Source: Roseimaritima sediminicola (GTDB taxonomy: Bacteria; Planctomycetota; Planctomycetia; Pirellulales; Pirellulaceae). Taken from it: DNA of 64,000 nucleotides. Of the stretch, positions 8,387-17,172 are shown piece by piece. Positions within the stretch are counted from its first letter, which is position 1, and every line of letters begins with the position of its first letter. The stretch covers positions 1 through 64,000 of the forward strand of contig NZ_WIAD01000015.1 in assembly GCF_009618275.1 (NCBI RefSeq). The letters run 5' to 3'. The notes beneath the pieces are model-generated. The model was not told where the DNA came from, made no database searches, and saw nothing but the letters and a program-made list of their open reading frames with translations. The position numbers and the translations under genes were made by a program.

Positions 8387-9592
8387 ATGAACAATAGGCG
8401 CAACGCGAAAAACCGCTTTCGAAAAAGCCCTGCGGCGATCGTGCTGGCCGGGGCGGCGATCGCGGGGCTCGCGGTCGGTTCCGCGGGCCCGCTGACCGCC
8501 CAAAAACCGCTGACCGCCCAAAAACCGCTGACCGCCCAAGAACCGCTGACCGCCCAAGAACCGGCCCACGCCACGGCCTACGCCGTCGCGGAACCAGCCG
8601 AACGCAGCTCGAACGTTCCGCATGCCGTCAGGGGTCCGGCGACGAGGCCCGGCGCTGCCGGCCGCCGGGAGGCGGTTGCTCGCGGCGGAACCGACAAAGA
8701 ACCGGTCGCCGGCGACCGGAACCCTCTGCACCGCGGCCGGATCGAAAGGGCCGCGGGAGCTGGACCGGACGGGGATACCGAAGGCGTCCAGCTGCGGCGG
8801 CAAGCCGCCCGGGTTTTGATCCAACGCACGGTAACCCTATTGGCTTCGGGATCCGCCTTCGACGCCAAACTGACCCAGCACGTGCGGACCCTGGACCACA
8901 CGGCCGTAGGCGTCGGCCGCTACGAACAGGCCGGCGGCAATACGGGCCGCGTGCATATGGATATGGACATCTCCATCAGTCAGGACCAGAAATGCCAACT
9001 GTTGCAGAAATGCGATGGACGGCTGGCCTGGACTCGCGAGCAGGTCGGCCAGGACGTGCGTCTGCGCCGCGTCGACGTAGGTCGGCTGGACGAATTGGTC
9101 GCGGCCCGCCTGTCGGGCATCTCACCGCGGCTGCGCGTCGGCGGGCTGATCGAAATGCTCGAACGCGCTGCGGCCGACTACGACTTGCAACAGGTGCCCG
9201 GCGAACTGGAAGGCCGTCCGGTGTGGATGCTCAAAGGCGCCCTGCGTCCCGCCGCTCGGGACCGCATCCTGGCCGGCGGAAACCGCCAGGACTGGCCGCC
9301 GCTGTGCCCGCAAGCCATCGCGATCGCGATCGCCGCGGACGACAACGAAAACGGGTTCGGCAAAGGCTTGCCCGTACGCTTTGAGTACTGGAGCGACAGC
9401 GATCCCGACCAGCGGCGGTTGATCAGTTACCTGAAAATCTACGACCTTCGCGCCATCGATCCCGCTCCGGAAACCCATTTCCGCTTGGAAACCGGCGAGA
9501 ACGATGTCAACTACACCAACGACACCCAACGCTACCTCGAACACTTCGGTATCCAGGTCACCGAGAAACAGCAGCGGCTGCTGACGCGCTAG
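8387..9592 (+). CDS. Secreted protein with possible LolA-like C-terminal half
   Basis: The 401-residue product begins with a basic N-terminus and a hydrophobic signal segment (AAIVLAGAAIAGLAVGSAG). Four hexapeptide repeats (PLTAQK/E) follow, encoded by an 18-bp unit at about 8490-8561. Residues about 60-150 are Arg-rich and disordered, unlike the rest. From about residue 150 a folded domain is suggested (FDAKLTQHVRTLDHTAVGVG onward, a string of alternating strands). Its size and strand pattern recall LolA/outer-membrane-lipoprotein-sorting-like proteins common in planctomycetes, but no motif proves this. It ends convergently with the phospholipase D family gene. Confidence 0.72.
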   Translation: MNNRRNAKNRFRKSPAAIVLAGAAIAGLAVGSAGPLTAQKPLTAQKPLTAQEPLTAQEPAHATAYAVAEPAERSSNVPHAVRGPATRPGAAGRREAVARGGTDKEPVAGDRNPLHRGRIERAAGAGPDGDTEGVQLRRQAARVLIQRTVTLLASGSAFDAKLTQHVRTLDHTAVGVGRYEQAGGNTGRVHMDMDISISQDQKCQLLQKCDGRLAWTREQVGQDVRLRRVDVGRLDELVAARLSGISPRLRVGGLIEMLERAAADYDLQQVPGELEGRPVWMLKGALRPAARDRILAGGNRQDWPPLCPQAIAIAIAADDNENGFGKGLPVRFEYWSDSDPDQRRLISYLKIYDLRAIDPAPETHFRLETGENDVNYTNDTQRYLEHFGIQVTEKQQRLLTR

Positions 9593-9666
9593 CACGCGCT
9601 GTCGATTCTAGTGAGCCGTTTCGGCGAACGGCCTCGGTTCAGGGCGAGGGCAAAAAGAGGCCGCGC

Positions 9667-11187
9667 TTACAACAGCCACCGGATCGGCGGCACCAGCAAG
9701 CGTCCCATCTGCATCGTCCACTCGCGACCTCGTCCCACGGCCGGATGTTGGTCTTCGAGCAACGGTGGCGAAACGCCCACCCGGCGGCCACCGCTCATTT
9801 GATCTTCGACCATCCGTCGCAGCCGCATCGCCACCCGGACATCCGGGGCGATGACGCACACTTCGGTATTCAGCTTTGCCGATCGCTCGTCGAAGTTGTA
9901 GCTGCCGATCACGCCGACCGCATCGTCGATCACCATGGCTTTGCTGTGCAGATGTTCGGGGCCCGGCATTTCGTAGATCTCCACACCGGCGGCCAGCAAC
10001 GCGTCCTTGATGTTTTCAAAAGCGGAAAACGTGATCAAACGGTCGGTGCTGTGCAGGCTGTTGGTGCACAGCACGACCCGCACGCCGCGATGCCGAGCCG
10101 CGAAAAGGGCTCGCATCGCGTCATCGGTGAACACCGGATAGGGCGTCTGAATCAGCAGCGACCGGGTACTGCTGTCGATCAAACGCAGCAATCGTCGCTG
10201 CACCCAGCGTTGTGATTTATCGGCGTCGACCTCGTGCACCAGTTCCAGCGGGACGCCCCTGTCGCCACCGCTCGACCAGTCGTTGCCGGTGTCCAGCGAG
10301 ATCATGCCGCGATCGATCAGGCCCTGGCGCGAGATCCACATCAGCTGGAGATGGACCTCGGGACTGTCCGCCTGCTGCCAGGCTCGTCGCCAAGCATCTT
10401 TGACAAGCGGTAGACGGCTGGCGACCGTGCGTCCCCACAGATTGACCGCCTCCAGCGGCCGCACGTGCGGCTGGTCCCACATCCACTGGAAGTACGCCGC
10501 GGCACGGGCCGCGGTGGAGCCCTCGATGAACGCATCGCAATCCATAAAGCGCGGGTCACGCACGCCAAAATGCGCATCCTGCAGGTTGCGGCTGCCGACG
10601 ATCAACCGACGCTTGTCAACGATCAACAGCTTGTCGTGCATCCGTTTGTTCCAGACCCGAAAGCTCAGGCCGTCGGGCGGCCGATAGATCTGGATATCGA
10701 CGCCATGGTGACGAAGCGTGCGATGCAGCCCCTCGGGCAGCCGCGACATCAATCCGTCGACCAGCAGACGGACGCGAACGCCTCGCTGAGCCGCTTCGAC
10801 CAACAGGCTGAGTACCGCCGCCGGAACACGCCCCGTATCGGCTCCGTAGTACGCGCAATCGATCTCGTGCTGCGCCTGCTGGATCAGATCCACCCGCACC
10901 TGCAGCGCTTGCGCGTCGTCGGGCAGCAAACGGAACGTGTCGGCCCGAGCGGTGCTAGCAAACCAGCTGAACATCAGGGCAAGCGACACAACGACGGCGA
11001 AGCGGAACCAGTCCCGGCATAGCGGCCAACGACCGCGTCGTCCCGCCGTCCACGCTGCGCCCGCCCGGCCCCGTCCATCCCCGCCCGGTCCGGCGTGCAC
11101 TGTCCCCGGTCCGGCGTGCACTGTCCCCGCTGGATGGGGCGCGGGATGGGGCGCGGCCTCTTCGCTCGACGGCCAGGGGTCCGGCAT
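9667..11187 (-). CDS. Phospholipase D family protein (cardiolipin synthase-like), membrane-anchored
   Basis: Two HKD motifs are present: MHDKLLIVDKRRLIVGSRN in the first half and LHSKAMVIDDAVGVIGSYNFD in the second. This is the layout of bacterial cardiolipin synthases and related PLD-superfamily enzymes that form or cleave phosphodiester bonds. The N-terminus (about 506 residues from the chosen ATG at 11187) is a Pro/Gly/Ala-rich cytoplasmic-like stretch containing a duplicated TVHAGPG repeat. One membrane segment follows (FAVVVSLALMFSWFAS, about residues 63-78) and ends in a possible cleavage site. The catalytic part is then likely periplasmic. Whether it makes cardiolipin or acts on another lipid cannot be read from the sequence. 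Confidence 0.88.
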   Translation of the reverse strand: MPDPWPSSEEAAPHPAPHPAGTVHAGPGTVHAGPGGDGRGRAGAAWTAGRRGRWPLCRDWFRFAVVVSLALMFSWFASTARADTFRLLPDDAQALQVRVDLIQQAQHEIDCAYYGADTGRVPAAVLSLLVEAAQRGVRVRLLVDGLMSRLPEGLHRTLRHHGVDIQIYRPPDGLSFRVWNKRMHDKLLIVDKRRLIVGSRNLQDAHFGVRDPRFMDCDAFIEGSTAARAAAYFQWMWDQPHVRPLEAVNLWGRTVASRLPLVKDAWRRAWQQADSPEVHLQLMWISRQGLIDRGMISLDTGNDWSSGGDRGVPLELVHEVDADKSQRWVQRRLLRLIDSSTRSLLIQTPYPVFTDDAMRALFAARHRGVRVVLCTNSLHSTDRLITFSAFENIKDALLAAGVEIYEMPGPEHLHSKAMVIDDAVGVIGSYNFDERSAKLNTEVCVIAPDVRVAMRLRRMVEDQMSGGRRVGVSPPLLEDQHPAVGRGREWTMQMGRLLVPPIRWLL

Positions 11188-11277
11188 GACTGATTGACTG
11201 CGTGACTGGCGTACGAAGAGGACGTCGCGAGCTGTCGGGTTTTTGACAAGCCGCCTGCTCGCCGGACAACTAACCAC

Positions 11278-11487
11278 GCCCCCGAGAAACCGATTCCGTC
11301 CCGGCGGATGCTTAGTAGGACTTCGGGCTACCCGACTGCAGCGCTAATGCTTTTCCTAGCGACTGCGACGAACATGCGGCCGGTCGGCTCGGGGCATAGC
11401 GGATAGGGAAGCTTTGCGGCCTGTCTCGCGAAGCGGCCGCGAAGCCGAAACGCTGGCCGAGCTAAAGCGTGGTGGCGGCGGAAGTTG
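11278..11487. other. Intergenic stretch without recognised genes
   Basis: The bases between the PLD family gene leader and the MITE-like repeat hold no convincing reading frame. The region upstream of 9667-11187 must contain its promoter, but no clear -35/-10 pair was seen. Confidence 0.5.
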
Positions 11488-11661
11488 CTAAGCACGTCGC
11501 AACCTTTAATTCGGCATCACTCTCCCTTTGGGAGAGTCGGGCTCTTAGGCCCGGAGAGGGTTTTCGCAGGGCCCTCCCCGGGCCTAAGAGCCCGACCCTC
11601 CCGCTGCGCGGGAGGGTGTTGTCGCGGGGTTTCACCGAAAGATTCATGCCGACGTGCTTAG
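11488..11661. repeat. MITE-like repeat, long form (copy 1)
   Basis: The element is bounded by inverted ends CTAAGCACGTCG (11488-11499) and GACGTGCTTAG (11651-11661). Inside are nested hairpins: CTCTCCC/GGGAGAG, a 16-bp-arm stem GGGCTCTTAGGCCCGG / CCGGGCCTAAGAGCCC, and CCCTCCCGC/GCGGGAGGG. A near-identical element in reverse orientation lies at 63540-63658, but it lacks the central stem of about 55 bp. It is non-coding and has no transposase, so it is probably mobilised in trans or is a structural element. Confidence 0.8.
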
Positions 11662-11721
11662 CAGGCCCGCGGCAGGACAAAGCTCCCCACCACCGCCCGA
11701 CCGCGCGGGGCCGCCCGTCGG

Positions 11722-11750
11722 TTGACAGGGCCCCAGAGAGGCCCTAGATT
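11722..11750 (+). promoter_or_regulatory. Candidate sigma-70-type promoter for the Tex-like gene
   Basis: TTGACA (11722-11727), a 17-nt spacer and TAGATT (11745-11750, four of six consensus bases) lie about 90 nt upstream of the ATG at 11841. Spacing and -35 are ideal; the -10 is weaker. Confidence 0.5.
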
Positions 11751-11840
11751 CGCAAAGCCCATCGACGCTGACAATCCGCCCTTACCCTTACAATTGCGCG
11801 GGGCCGCTATCGGTCCAGCCGCATTCGAGCTTCTTTCTGC

Positions 11841-14800
11841 ATGTCCGTTGATCTTGAAGCGATTGCCCGTCACGAACGGTGCGATGCAACCAACCTGCGT
11901 AACGCTCTTCCGCTGCTCGAACAAGGCTACCTGCCTCCGTTTCTCGCTCGCTATCGCCGCGACGAGCTAGGCGGGTTACCCGAGACGGCCCTCTGGTCGC
12001 TGCTCGATGCGGTCCGGATCGAGGACAAACTCAAACAGCGCCGCGAAGAGCTGCGTCAGCGCTGGCAGCAAACGGCAACCCAAGATCCGGCCATCCAACG
12101 GGTCATCAACGACGCCCGCAATCGCTGCGTCCTGGATCGCCTGGCCCGACGCCTCCGCGCCGAGCCGACCGAATCCGCACCGGCCGCCCAACAACTGGCC
12201 GCACGCCTGCTCTCGCCTCAGCGTGGCGACAGCGGTGAACCGGCCACCCTGGCCGAAGCGATCGGCCAACCCGATGGCCTGACCGGCCTGGACGAAGCGC
12301 TCGCCGATCGCGTGGCCGCTGACCCGCGGTTGATCCAAGCCGGCGTTCGCTGGTTGGCCAAGAATGCTCGCATCCAAGTCCTCGAAGTCTCCGACCCCCA
12401 TGGGCCCGAAGACGAGCAGGAAAGCAAGAACCAAAACAAAAAAGGCGACCGCCAGAAAGGCCAAAGCAAACAACGCGACGAGAAACCACGGGACGCCCAA
12501 GTAGACGAAGCCCCCAAGGCCGAATCGCAGAGCGAGAGCGCACCATCGGCCGACGCCACCGGCGAAACCACGCCGCCAGCCGATACGGCGTCACCAGCTC
12601 CTGCCGCCACCGAAGCCCCCGCGGCCGAAGCCCCCGCCACCGAAGCACCAGCGGCCGAAGCACCCGCGACCGACGCACCAGCGGCCGAAGCACCAGCCGC
12701 CGAAGCTGCGACAACCGAAGCCGCTGCGGAACCAGTCGCCGCGGATTCCCCAGCCACCGAAGCGGATGCGGCGCCGGCGACCGAAGCTGCCCAGCCCACC
12801 GCGTCTGCCGAAACCGCCAAGCCCGCCGAAGCTGCCAGCCCTGCTGAAGCTGACACCGCTGACAAAGCCTCCGGAAAAGCCTCCGGAGACGCTTCCGCCC
12901 CGGCCAGCGGTTCGGGCGAGTCGCCGGCGACCAGCAAGTCGCAAGCGGCCGGCAAGAAAGCCGACAAGAAAGCTGCGGGCGACAAGAAAGCTGCGGGCGA
13001 AGCGCCCAAGTCCAAGAAGAAGAAAAAGATCTCCCCGCGCCAGCGACGGCGTCGGTGGTTGGTTGGCGTCCTGCAGCCGCTGGCCGGCAAGACGCACGCG
13101 CCGGGCAAGCTGACGGCATTCCAAAAGGTGATGCTGGGCCGGGCCCTGCGTTCGCAGGTCGCCAAGTGCGCCTTTCAGTACGATGCCGCCCAGCTGACGG
13201 CGCATCTACAGAAAACCGCCGCGGGTTGGAACAACGCCCTGGGCGACAAGCTTCAAGAGATCGTCGGCACGCACCAGGCTTTGATCCGCGAGACCTGCGA
13301 AAGCGCGTGGTGGGACGAATTGCTCGACGCCGCCGCGACACGCTTGGTCCGCGTTGCGGCCGGCCACCTTCGCAAACAAATGCTGCGCGAACCGGTCGAC
13401 GCTCGTGTGGTGCTGTCGATCGATGCGGTCGGGCCGCAGACGGTCGCCATCGCGATCGTCACCGCCGATGGCCGCTTGCTGGGCACCGAAGACCTGCCCT
13501 GCCAGCTGTCCGCCGCGGCTCGTCAGCAAGCCGTCACGCGCCTGGGTGAACTGCTGCACCAGCACCACGTCGACCTGATCGTGGTCAGCAACGGTCCGGC
13601 CCGCCGCGCGACCCTGGTGCTGCTGAACGAATTGCTGGAACAATCCCAACCGGGATCGCTGCGTTGGGCGTTGGCCGATCGCAGCGGCGCGGACCTGTAT
13701 GCCAGCGGCCCGGTCGGAAACCGCGAGATGCGCAGCACCCCGCGGCGTTTCCGCGCGGCCACTTGGCTGGCCTTCCAGGTGCTCACCCCGGCTCAAGCCC
13801 TGACCAAGGTGGATCCAACCAAGCTGCGTCTGGGGTCGTTCCAGCGAGAATTGTCCGACGATGCCCTGGCCGAAGCCATCACCGACGTGATGGTCAGCGG
13901 CGTCAGCAGCGACGGCGTGGACGTCAACGGCGCCGAACCCTCCTGGCTGTCGCGTCTGCCCGGGATGAACGAAACGGTCGCCGAACAGATTGACACGCGC
14001 CGCCACGAAGCCCTGTTCGACTCCCGCGACGCCCTGGAAGACCTTCCCTGGCCGGACGCGGTGGCCCGCAATCAAGCCCTGGGCTTCCTCCGCGTCTTTG
14101 GCAGCCAGCAGACGCTCGACGGCACCCTGATCCATCCCAATGATTACGCCCTGGCCGAGAAACTGATGGGCGCGTTGGACCTGCCCGCTCCGCCAGCCAT
14201 GCCGCCCGGCTACGAGCCACCGAAATACGGCGCCGAAACCGCCGAGGAAACCGAACCCCAAGCCGCCGACGAAGCTCAAAGCGCCGAAGAAGCGAAAACG
14301 GCCGAAGAAGCGAAAACGGCCGAAGAAGCGAAAACGGCCGAAGAAACTCCGGCCGCCGATGACACTCCGGCCGCCGATGAAACTCCGGCCGCCGATGAAA
14401 CTCCGGCCGCGGAGGGGACGCAGGCGGCAGACGAATCGCAGGCTGTGAGCGAGTCGAGCGGAGAGAGCACGCCGGAAGCCGACTCCACGGAAGCCTCCGC
14501 TGGGGAAGCCGCTACCGAGACCGGCGAGTCAACAACCGAAACCGGTGAGGCGGCAGCTGAGACCGGTGAAGCAGCAACCGAGACCGGTGAAGCGGCAACC
14601 GAGACCGGTGAGGCGACAACCGAATCCGGCGAAGCTGATTCCGAGTCCGGCGCAGCGACCACGAGTGAAGCGGAGCTGCCGCTGGAGGGATTTGCCGGCA
14701 GCAAGAAGGACAAGGCGGCTGCCGAATCCAGCCCCGCGCCGGAGCCGGTTGCCGTGGTGGAACCCTATCGGCATCCGCTGCCTGACAAGAGCGAGATCCA

Positions 14801-15848
14801 GAAGCGAATCAAAGAGTGGCAGATCGGTAAGTATCGTGCCGAGCAGATCGTCCATTGGGTGTGCGATCCGTTCAGCAGCGGAGGCGTGTCACTGGAACCG
14901 CCCACGGCGACCATGCAGCGGGTGCCGAAGCTGAGCGATCTGAAACCGGGCGCCAAAGTCGCCGGGATCGTCGTCGGCGTCGCCGGCTTTGGCGTCTTCG
15001 TCGAACTGGGCCCCGACTGCAACGGCCTGATCCATGTCAGCCGGTTGTCGGATCGGTTCGTCGAAGACATGAACGAAGCGGTCCAGGTGGGCGACGTGAT
15101 GGTGGCCTGGGTCACCGGCGTCGACACCAAGCGGCGACGCGTGGCCCTGTCCGCGGTCTCGCCCGAACGCGAAGCCGAACTCGCCACCGAGCGTCAACAG
15201 CGACAGGGCCAACGCGGCTCTCGTGGTCGCGGCGGACCACCGCGAGGCGGTGGCGGCCCAGCCCGCGGCGGCCAGCAGCGCGGTGGCGGCGGCCAACGCG
15301 GTGGCGGTCAACGCGGCGCCGGCGGCCGCGGTCGCGGTGGTGAAGGTGGCCGACGAGGACGCGGCTCGCGCGATTCCGATCGCCGCAGCTCACGCGATGC
15401 GGCACCCCGCGTCTACACCAAAGTCGCTCGCAGCAACGATCCACCACCGCCGATCACCGAAGCGATGAAGACCGGCGAGGAACCGATGCGTTCCTTCGGC
15501 GACCTGGCCCAGTTCTTGAAAACCCAGTCGGCCCCGGCCCAAGAGGCCCCGGCAAAGAAGGCCCCCCCGAAGCAAGACGCCCCGAAGCAGGACGACGCAA
15601 AGCATGCATCGGCAGAGCAAGCCTCCGCTCCGGGCGAACCGGTGAAAGACGAAGCCGGCCAGCACGCAACGGCAGAGAATTCGGCGTCGCAGGCCACGCC
15701 TTCCCAGCCCGAGGGACCGCCGGCGGACGCCGCATCCCCGGCCGCTCAAGCCAGCGGCTCGGCCGATAACGCGCCGGCGGCCTCGTCGCCCGCCGCTTCC
15801 GACCCTGCCCCCAATCGAGACGAAGGCAAAAGCGAGTCCGATCAATGA
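11841..15848 (+). CDS. Giant Tex-like S1 RNA-binding protein with disordered insertions and RGG tail
   Basis: The 1335-residue protein follows the Tex architecture (transcription accessory/RNA-binding, about 770 residues in most bacteria), broken up by long low-complexity blocks. Residues 1-190 resemble the Tex N-domain (LPPFLARYRRDELGGLPE). About 190-400 is a Lys/Glu-then-Ala/Pro/Glu-rich disordered block ending in KSKKKKKISPRQRRRRW. About 515-640 resembles the YqgF-like domain (VVLSIDAVGPQTVAIAIV), and about 690-740 the helix-hairpin-helix part. About 795-950 is a second disordered block of TAEEAK, AADETP and TETGEA repeats. About 1033-1105 is an S1 domain (GIVVGVAGFGVFVELGPDCN). About 1127-1180 is RGG-rich, followed by an Ala/Pro/Glu tail. 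Binding of RNA near transcription or translation is inferred. It is coupled by a 4-bp overlap to the next gene. Confidence 0.85.
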   Translation: MSVDLEAIARHERCDATNLRNALPLLEQGYLPPFLARYRRDELGGLPETALWSLLDAVRIEDKLKQRREELRQRWQQTATQDPAIQRVINDARNRCVLDRLARRLRAEPTESAPAAQQLAARLLSPQRGDSGEPATLAEAIGQPDGLTGLDEALADRVAADPRLIQAGVRWLAKNARIQVLEVSDPHGPEDEQESKNQNKKGDRQKGQSKQRDEKPRDAQVDEAPKAESQSESAPSADATGETTPPADTASPAPAATEAPAAEAPATEAPAAEAPATDAPAAEAPAAEAATTEAAAEPVAADSPATEADAAPATEAAQPTASAETAKPAEAASPAEADTADKASGKASGDASAPASGSGESPATSKSQAAGKKADKKAAGDKKAAGEAPKSKKKKKISPRQRRRRWLVGVLQPLAGKTHAPGKLTAFQKVMLGRALRSQVAKCAFQYDAAQLTAHLQKTAAGWNNALGDKLQEIVGTHQALIRETCESAWWDELLDAAATRLVRVAAGHLRKQMLREPVDARVVLSIDAVGPQTVAIAIVTADGRLLGTEDLPCQLSAAARQQAVTRLGELLHQHHVDLIVVSNGPARRATLVLLNELLEQSQPGSLRWALADRSGADLYASGPVGNREMRSTPRRFRAATWLAFQVLTPAQALTKVDPTKLRLGSFQRELSDDALAEAITDVMVSGVSSDGVDVNGAEPSWLSRLPGMNETVAEQIDTRRHEALFDSRDALEDLPWPDAVARNQALGFLRVFGSQQTLDGTLIHPNDYALAEKLMGALDLPAPPAMPPGYEPPKYGAETAEETEPQAADEAQSAEEAKTAEEAKTAEEAKTAEETPAADDTPAADETPAADETPAAEGTQAADESQAVSESSGESTPEADSTEASAGEAATETGESTTETGEAAAETGEAATETGEAATETGEATTESGEADSESGAATTSEAELPLEGFAGSKKDKAAAESSPAPEPVAVVEPYRHPLPDKSEIQKRIKEWQIGKYRAEQIVHWVCDPFSSGGVSLEPPTATMQRVPKLSDLKPGAKVAGIVVGVAGFGVFVELGPDCNGLIHVSRLSDRFVEDMNEAVQVGDVMVAWVTGVDTKRRRVALSAVSPEREAELATERQQRQGQRGSRGRGGPPRGGGGPARGGQQRGGGGQRGGGQRGAGGRGRGGEGGRRGRGSRDSDRRSSRDAAPRVYTKVARSNDPPPPITEAMKTGEEPMRSFGDLAQFLKTQSAPAQEAPAKKAPPKQDAPKQDDAKHASAEQASAPGEPVKDEAGQHATAENSASQATPSQPEGPPADAASPAAQASGSADNAPAASSPAASDPAPNRDEGKSESDQ

Positions 15849-16333
15849 GCGATGATCTGGAACGAAGACTCGACGCGGCGATCGCTCGCGGCCAGCGCCG
15901 CGGCGAGCTGCACCGAGAAGCCGAGCGTCAGCAACAGCTCAGCGAAGAGGAGCTGCGGCGGCTGCACACCAGTCACCGGCTGGCCCTGTCGGAGCGGATC
16001 GAGACGGCCGTGGCCCGGCTGGCCAACCATTTCCCCGGCTTCCGCGTCGAAACGCTGTACGGCGAGAAGGGCTGGGGGGCGGCCTGTTGGCGCGACAACT
16101 TGGACGTCCAGGGTGGCCGCCGCAACAGCCTGTACAGCCGCCTGGAACTGGTCATCCGGCCGCTGAACGATTACTTCGTCCTGGAGCTCAAGGGCAAGGG
16201 CACGGTCGCCAACAAAGAGGTCTTCAACCGCAGCCACTTCGACCGCCTGCAGGAAGTCGACCGCGAAACGTTCGAGCAGATGATCGACGCCTGGGTGGTC
16301 GAATACGCCGAGCGCTACGCCAGCAGCCAGTAA
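15845..16333 (+). CDS. Conserved-looking hypothetical protein coupled to the Tex-like gene
   Basis: The 162-residue protein starts on an ATG that overlaps the Tex-like stop (ATGA), which indicates translational coupling. The N-terminal third is a charged helix (RRLDAAIARGQRRGELHREA); the rest has a mixed alpha/beta pattern (RLELVIRPLNDYFVLELKGK), suggesting a compact folded domain. No cysteines pair up and no catalytic motif is visible. I do not recognise a family. The coupling suggests it acts with the Tex-like protein. Confidence 0.75.
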   Translation: MSDDLERRLDAAIARGQRRGELHREAERQQQLSEEELRRLHTSHRLALSERIETAVARLANHFPGFRVETLYGEKGWGAACWRDNLDVQGGRRNSLYSRLELVIRPLNDYFVLELKGKGTVANKEVFNRSHFDRLQEVDRETFEQMIDAWVVEYAERYASSQ

Positions 16334-16341
16334 CGGCTACT

Positions 16342-16400
16342 CTGTGGCATAGGCTTCCAGCCTGTGAAGCGAAACCACAGGCGGGATGCCTATGCCACAG
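16342..16400. terminator. Large hairpin between convergent genes
   Basis: CTGTGGCATAGGC (16342-16354) and GCCTATGCCACAG (16388-16400) are perfect 13-bp arms, with an inner CCTGTG/CACAGG stem. It lies between the converging hypothetical gene and folE. There is no T-run, so it may be a dispersed palindromic repeat that also helps end transcription from both sides. Confidence 0.6.
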
Positions 16401-16416
16401 ATTTGGCTCGGCCGAA

Positions 16417-17073
16417 TTAGGCGCCGCGGTTGATCAGCCCCAGCACCTCGGCGCGGCTCCGCGAGTCTTCGCGGAACACGCCCCGCATCGAACTGGTCAC
16501 GCACAGGCTGCCGGGTTTGCGAACCCCACGCATCGTCATGCAGGAGTGCGTCGCTTCGCAGACCACGGCCACTCCGCGAGCGTCCAGGCGTTTCTCGATC
16601 AGATCGGCAACCGTTTCGGTCATCCGTTCCTGTACCTGGGGCCGGCGAGCCACCTCCTCGACGACGCGAGCCAACTTGCTCAGCCCCACGACCTTTCCGC
16701 TGGGCAGGTAGGCGATGTGAGCGGTGCCGGTGAAGGGCAACAGGTGATGCTCGCACATGCTGCAAAAGCTGATGTCGCGAACCAAAACGATCTCGTCGTA
16801 TTTTTCGGTAAACACCTTCGAGAGGTGACGCCCGGCGTCGTGCTTGAGCCCCGCGAACATCTCGGCGTACATGCGGGCGACGCGAGCCGGGGTTTCCAGC
16901 AGGCCTTCTCGGTCGGGATCTTCACCCACGGCATCCAGGATCTCACGGACGGCCGCTTCAATACGTTTTAGATCGACCCCCTGCGGACGAGCTTCATTGC
17001 GATCGGTATACAACACGGTCTCGCCAACACCTTCGCGGTCTTCGGTAACATTAGATGATGCGGAAGCTTCCAT
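16417..17073 (-). CDS. folE: GTP cyclohydrolase I
   Basis: The 218-residue product is a full-length type I GTP cyclohydrolase, which converts GTP to 7,8-dihydroneopterin triphosphate, the entry step to folate. The zinc and catalytic residues are present: [13 protein letters not shown] (Cys and His) and the later [12 protein letters not shown] (Cys). Substrate-site segments include [13 protein letters not shown] and [20 protein letters not shown]. The start at MEASASS was chosen for the AAGAG box upstream; a frame extending 12 residues further lacks one. In this genome pterins may also feed tetrahydromethanopterin, given fae and mtdB at 60647-62228, although methanogen-type pathways use a different first enzyme. 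Confidence 0.96.
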   Translation of the reverse strand: MEASASSNVTEDREGVGETVLYTDRNEARPQGVDLKRIEAAVREILDAVGEDPDREGLLETPARVARMYAEMFAGLKHDAGRHLSKVFTEKYDEIVLVRDISFCSMCEHHLLPFTGTAHIAYLPSGKVVGLSKLARVVEEVARRPQVQERMTETVADLIEKRLDARGVAVVCEATHSCMTMRGVRKPGSLCVTSSMRGVFREDSRSRAEVLGLINRGA

Positions 17074-17172
17074 CAATTTCTCTTCGGGTAAAGTGATTCT
17101 ACGCGTCAACAGCGCAATCCTACTGCAAAACGGGGCTGCCCGATACGCGCCGCACAGTTTGGGGGGGAGCCT

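Noticed and set aside
11488-11661. The long hairpin element as a simple transcription terminator
   Set aside because: It has defined inverted ends and a second near-identical copy at 63540-63658, which fits a dispersed element better than a gene-specific terminator.
12218-13165. Minus-strand frame rich in Ala/Ser/Gly opposite the Tex insert
   Set aside because: It is the mirror of the repetitive disordered insert; repeats in DNA keep all frames open.
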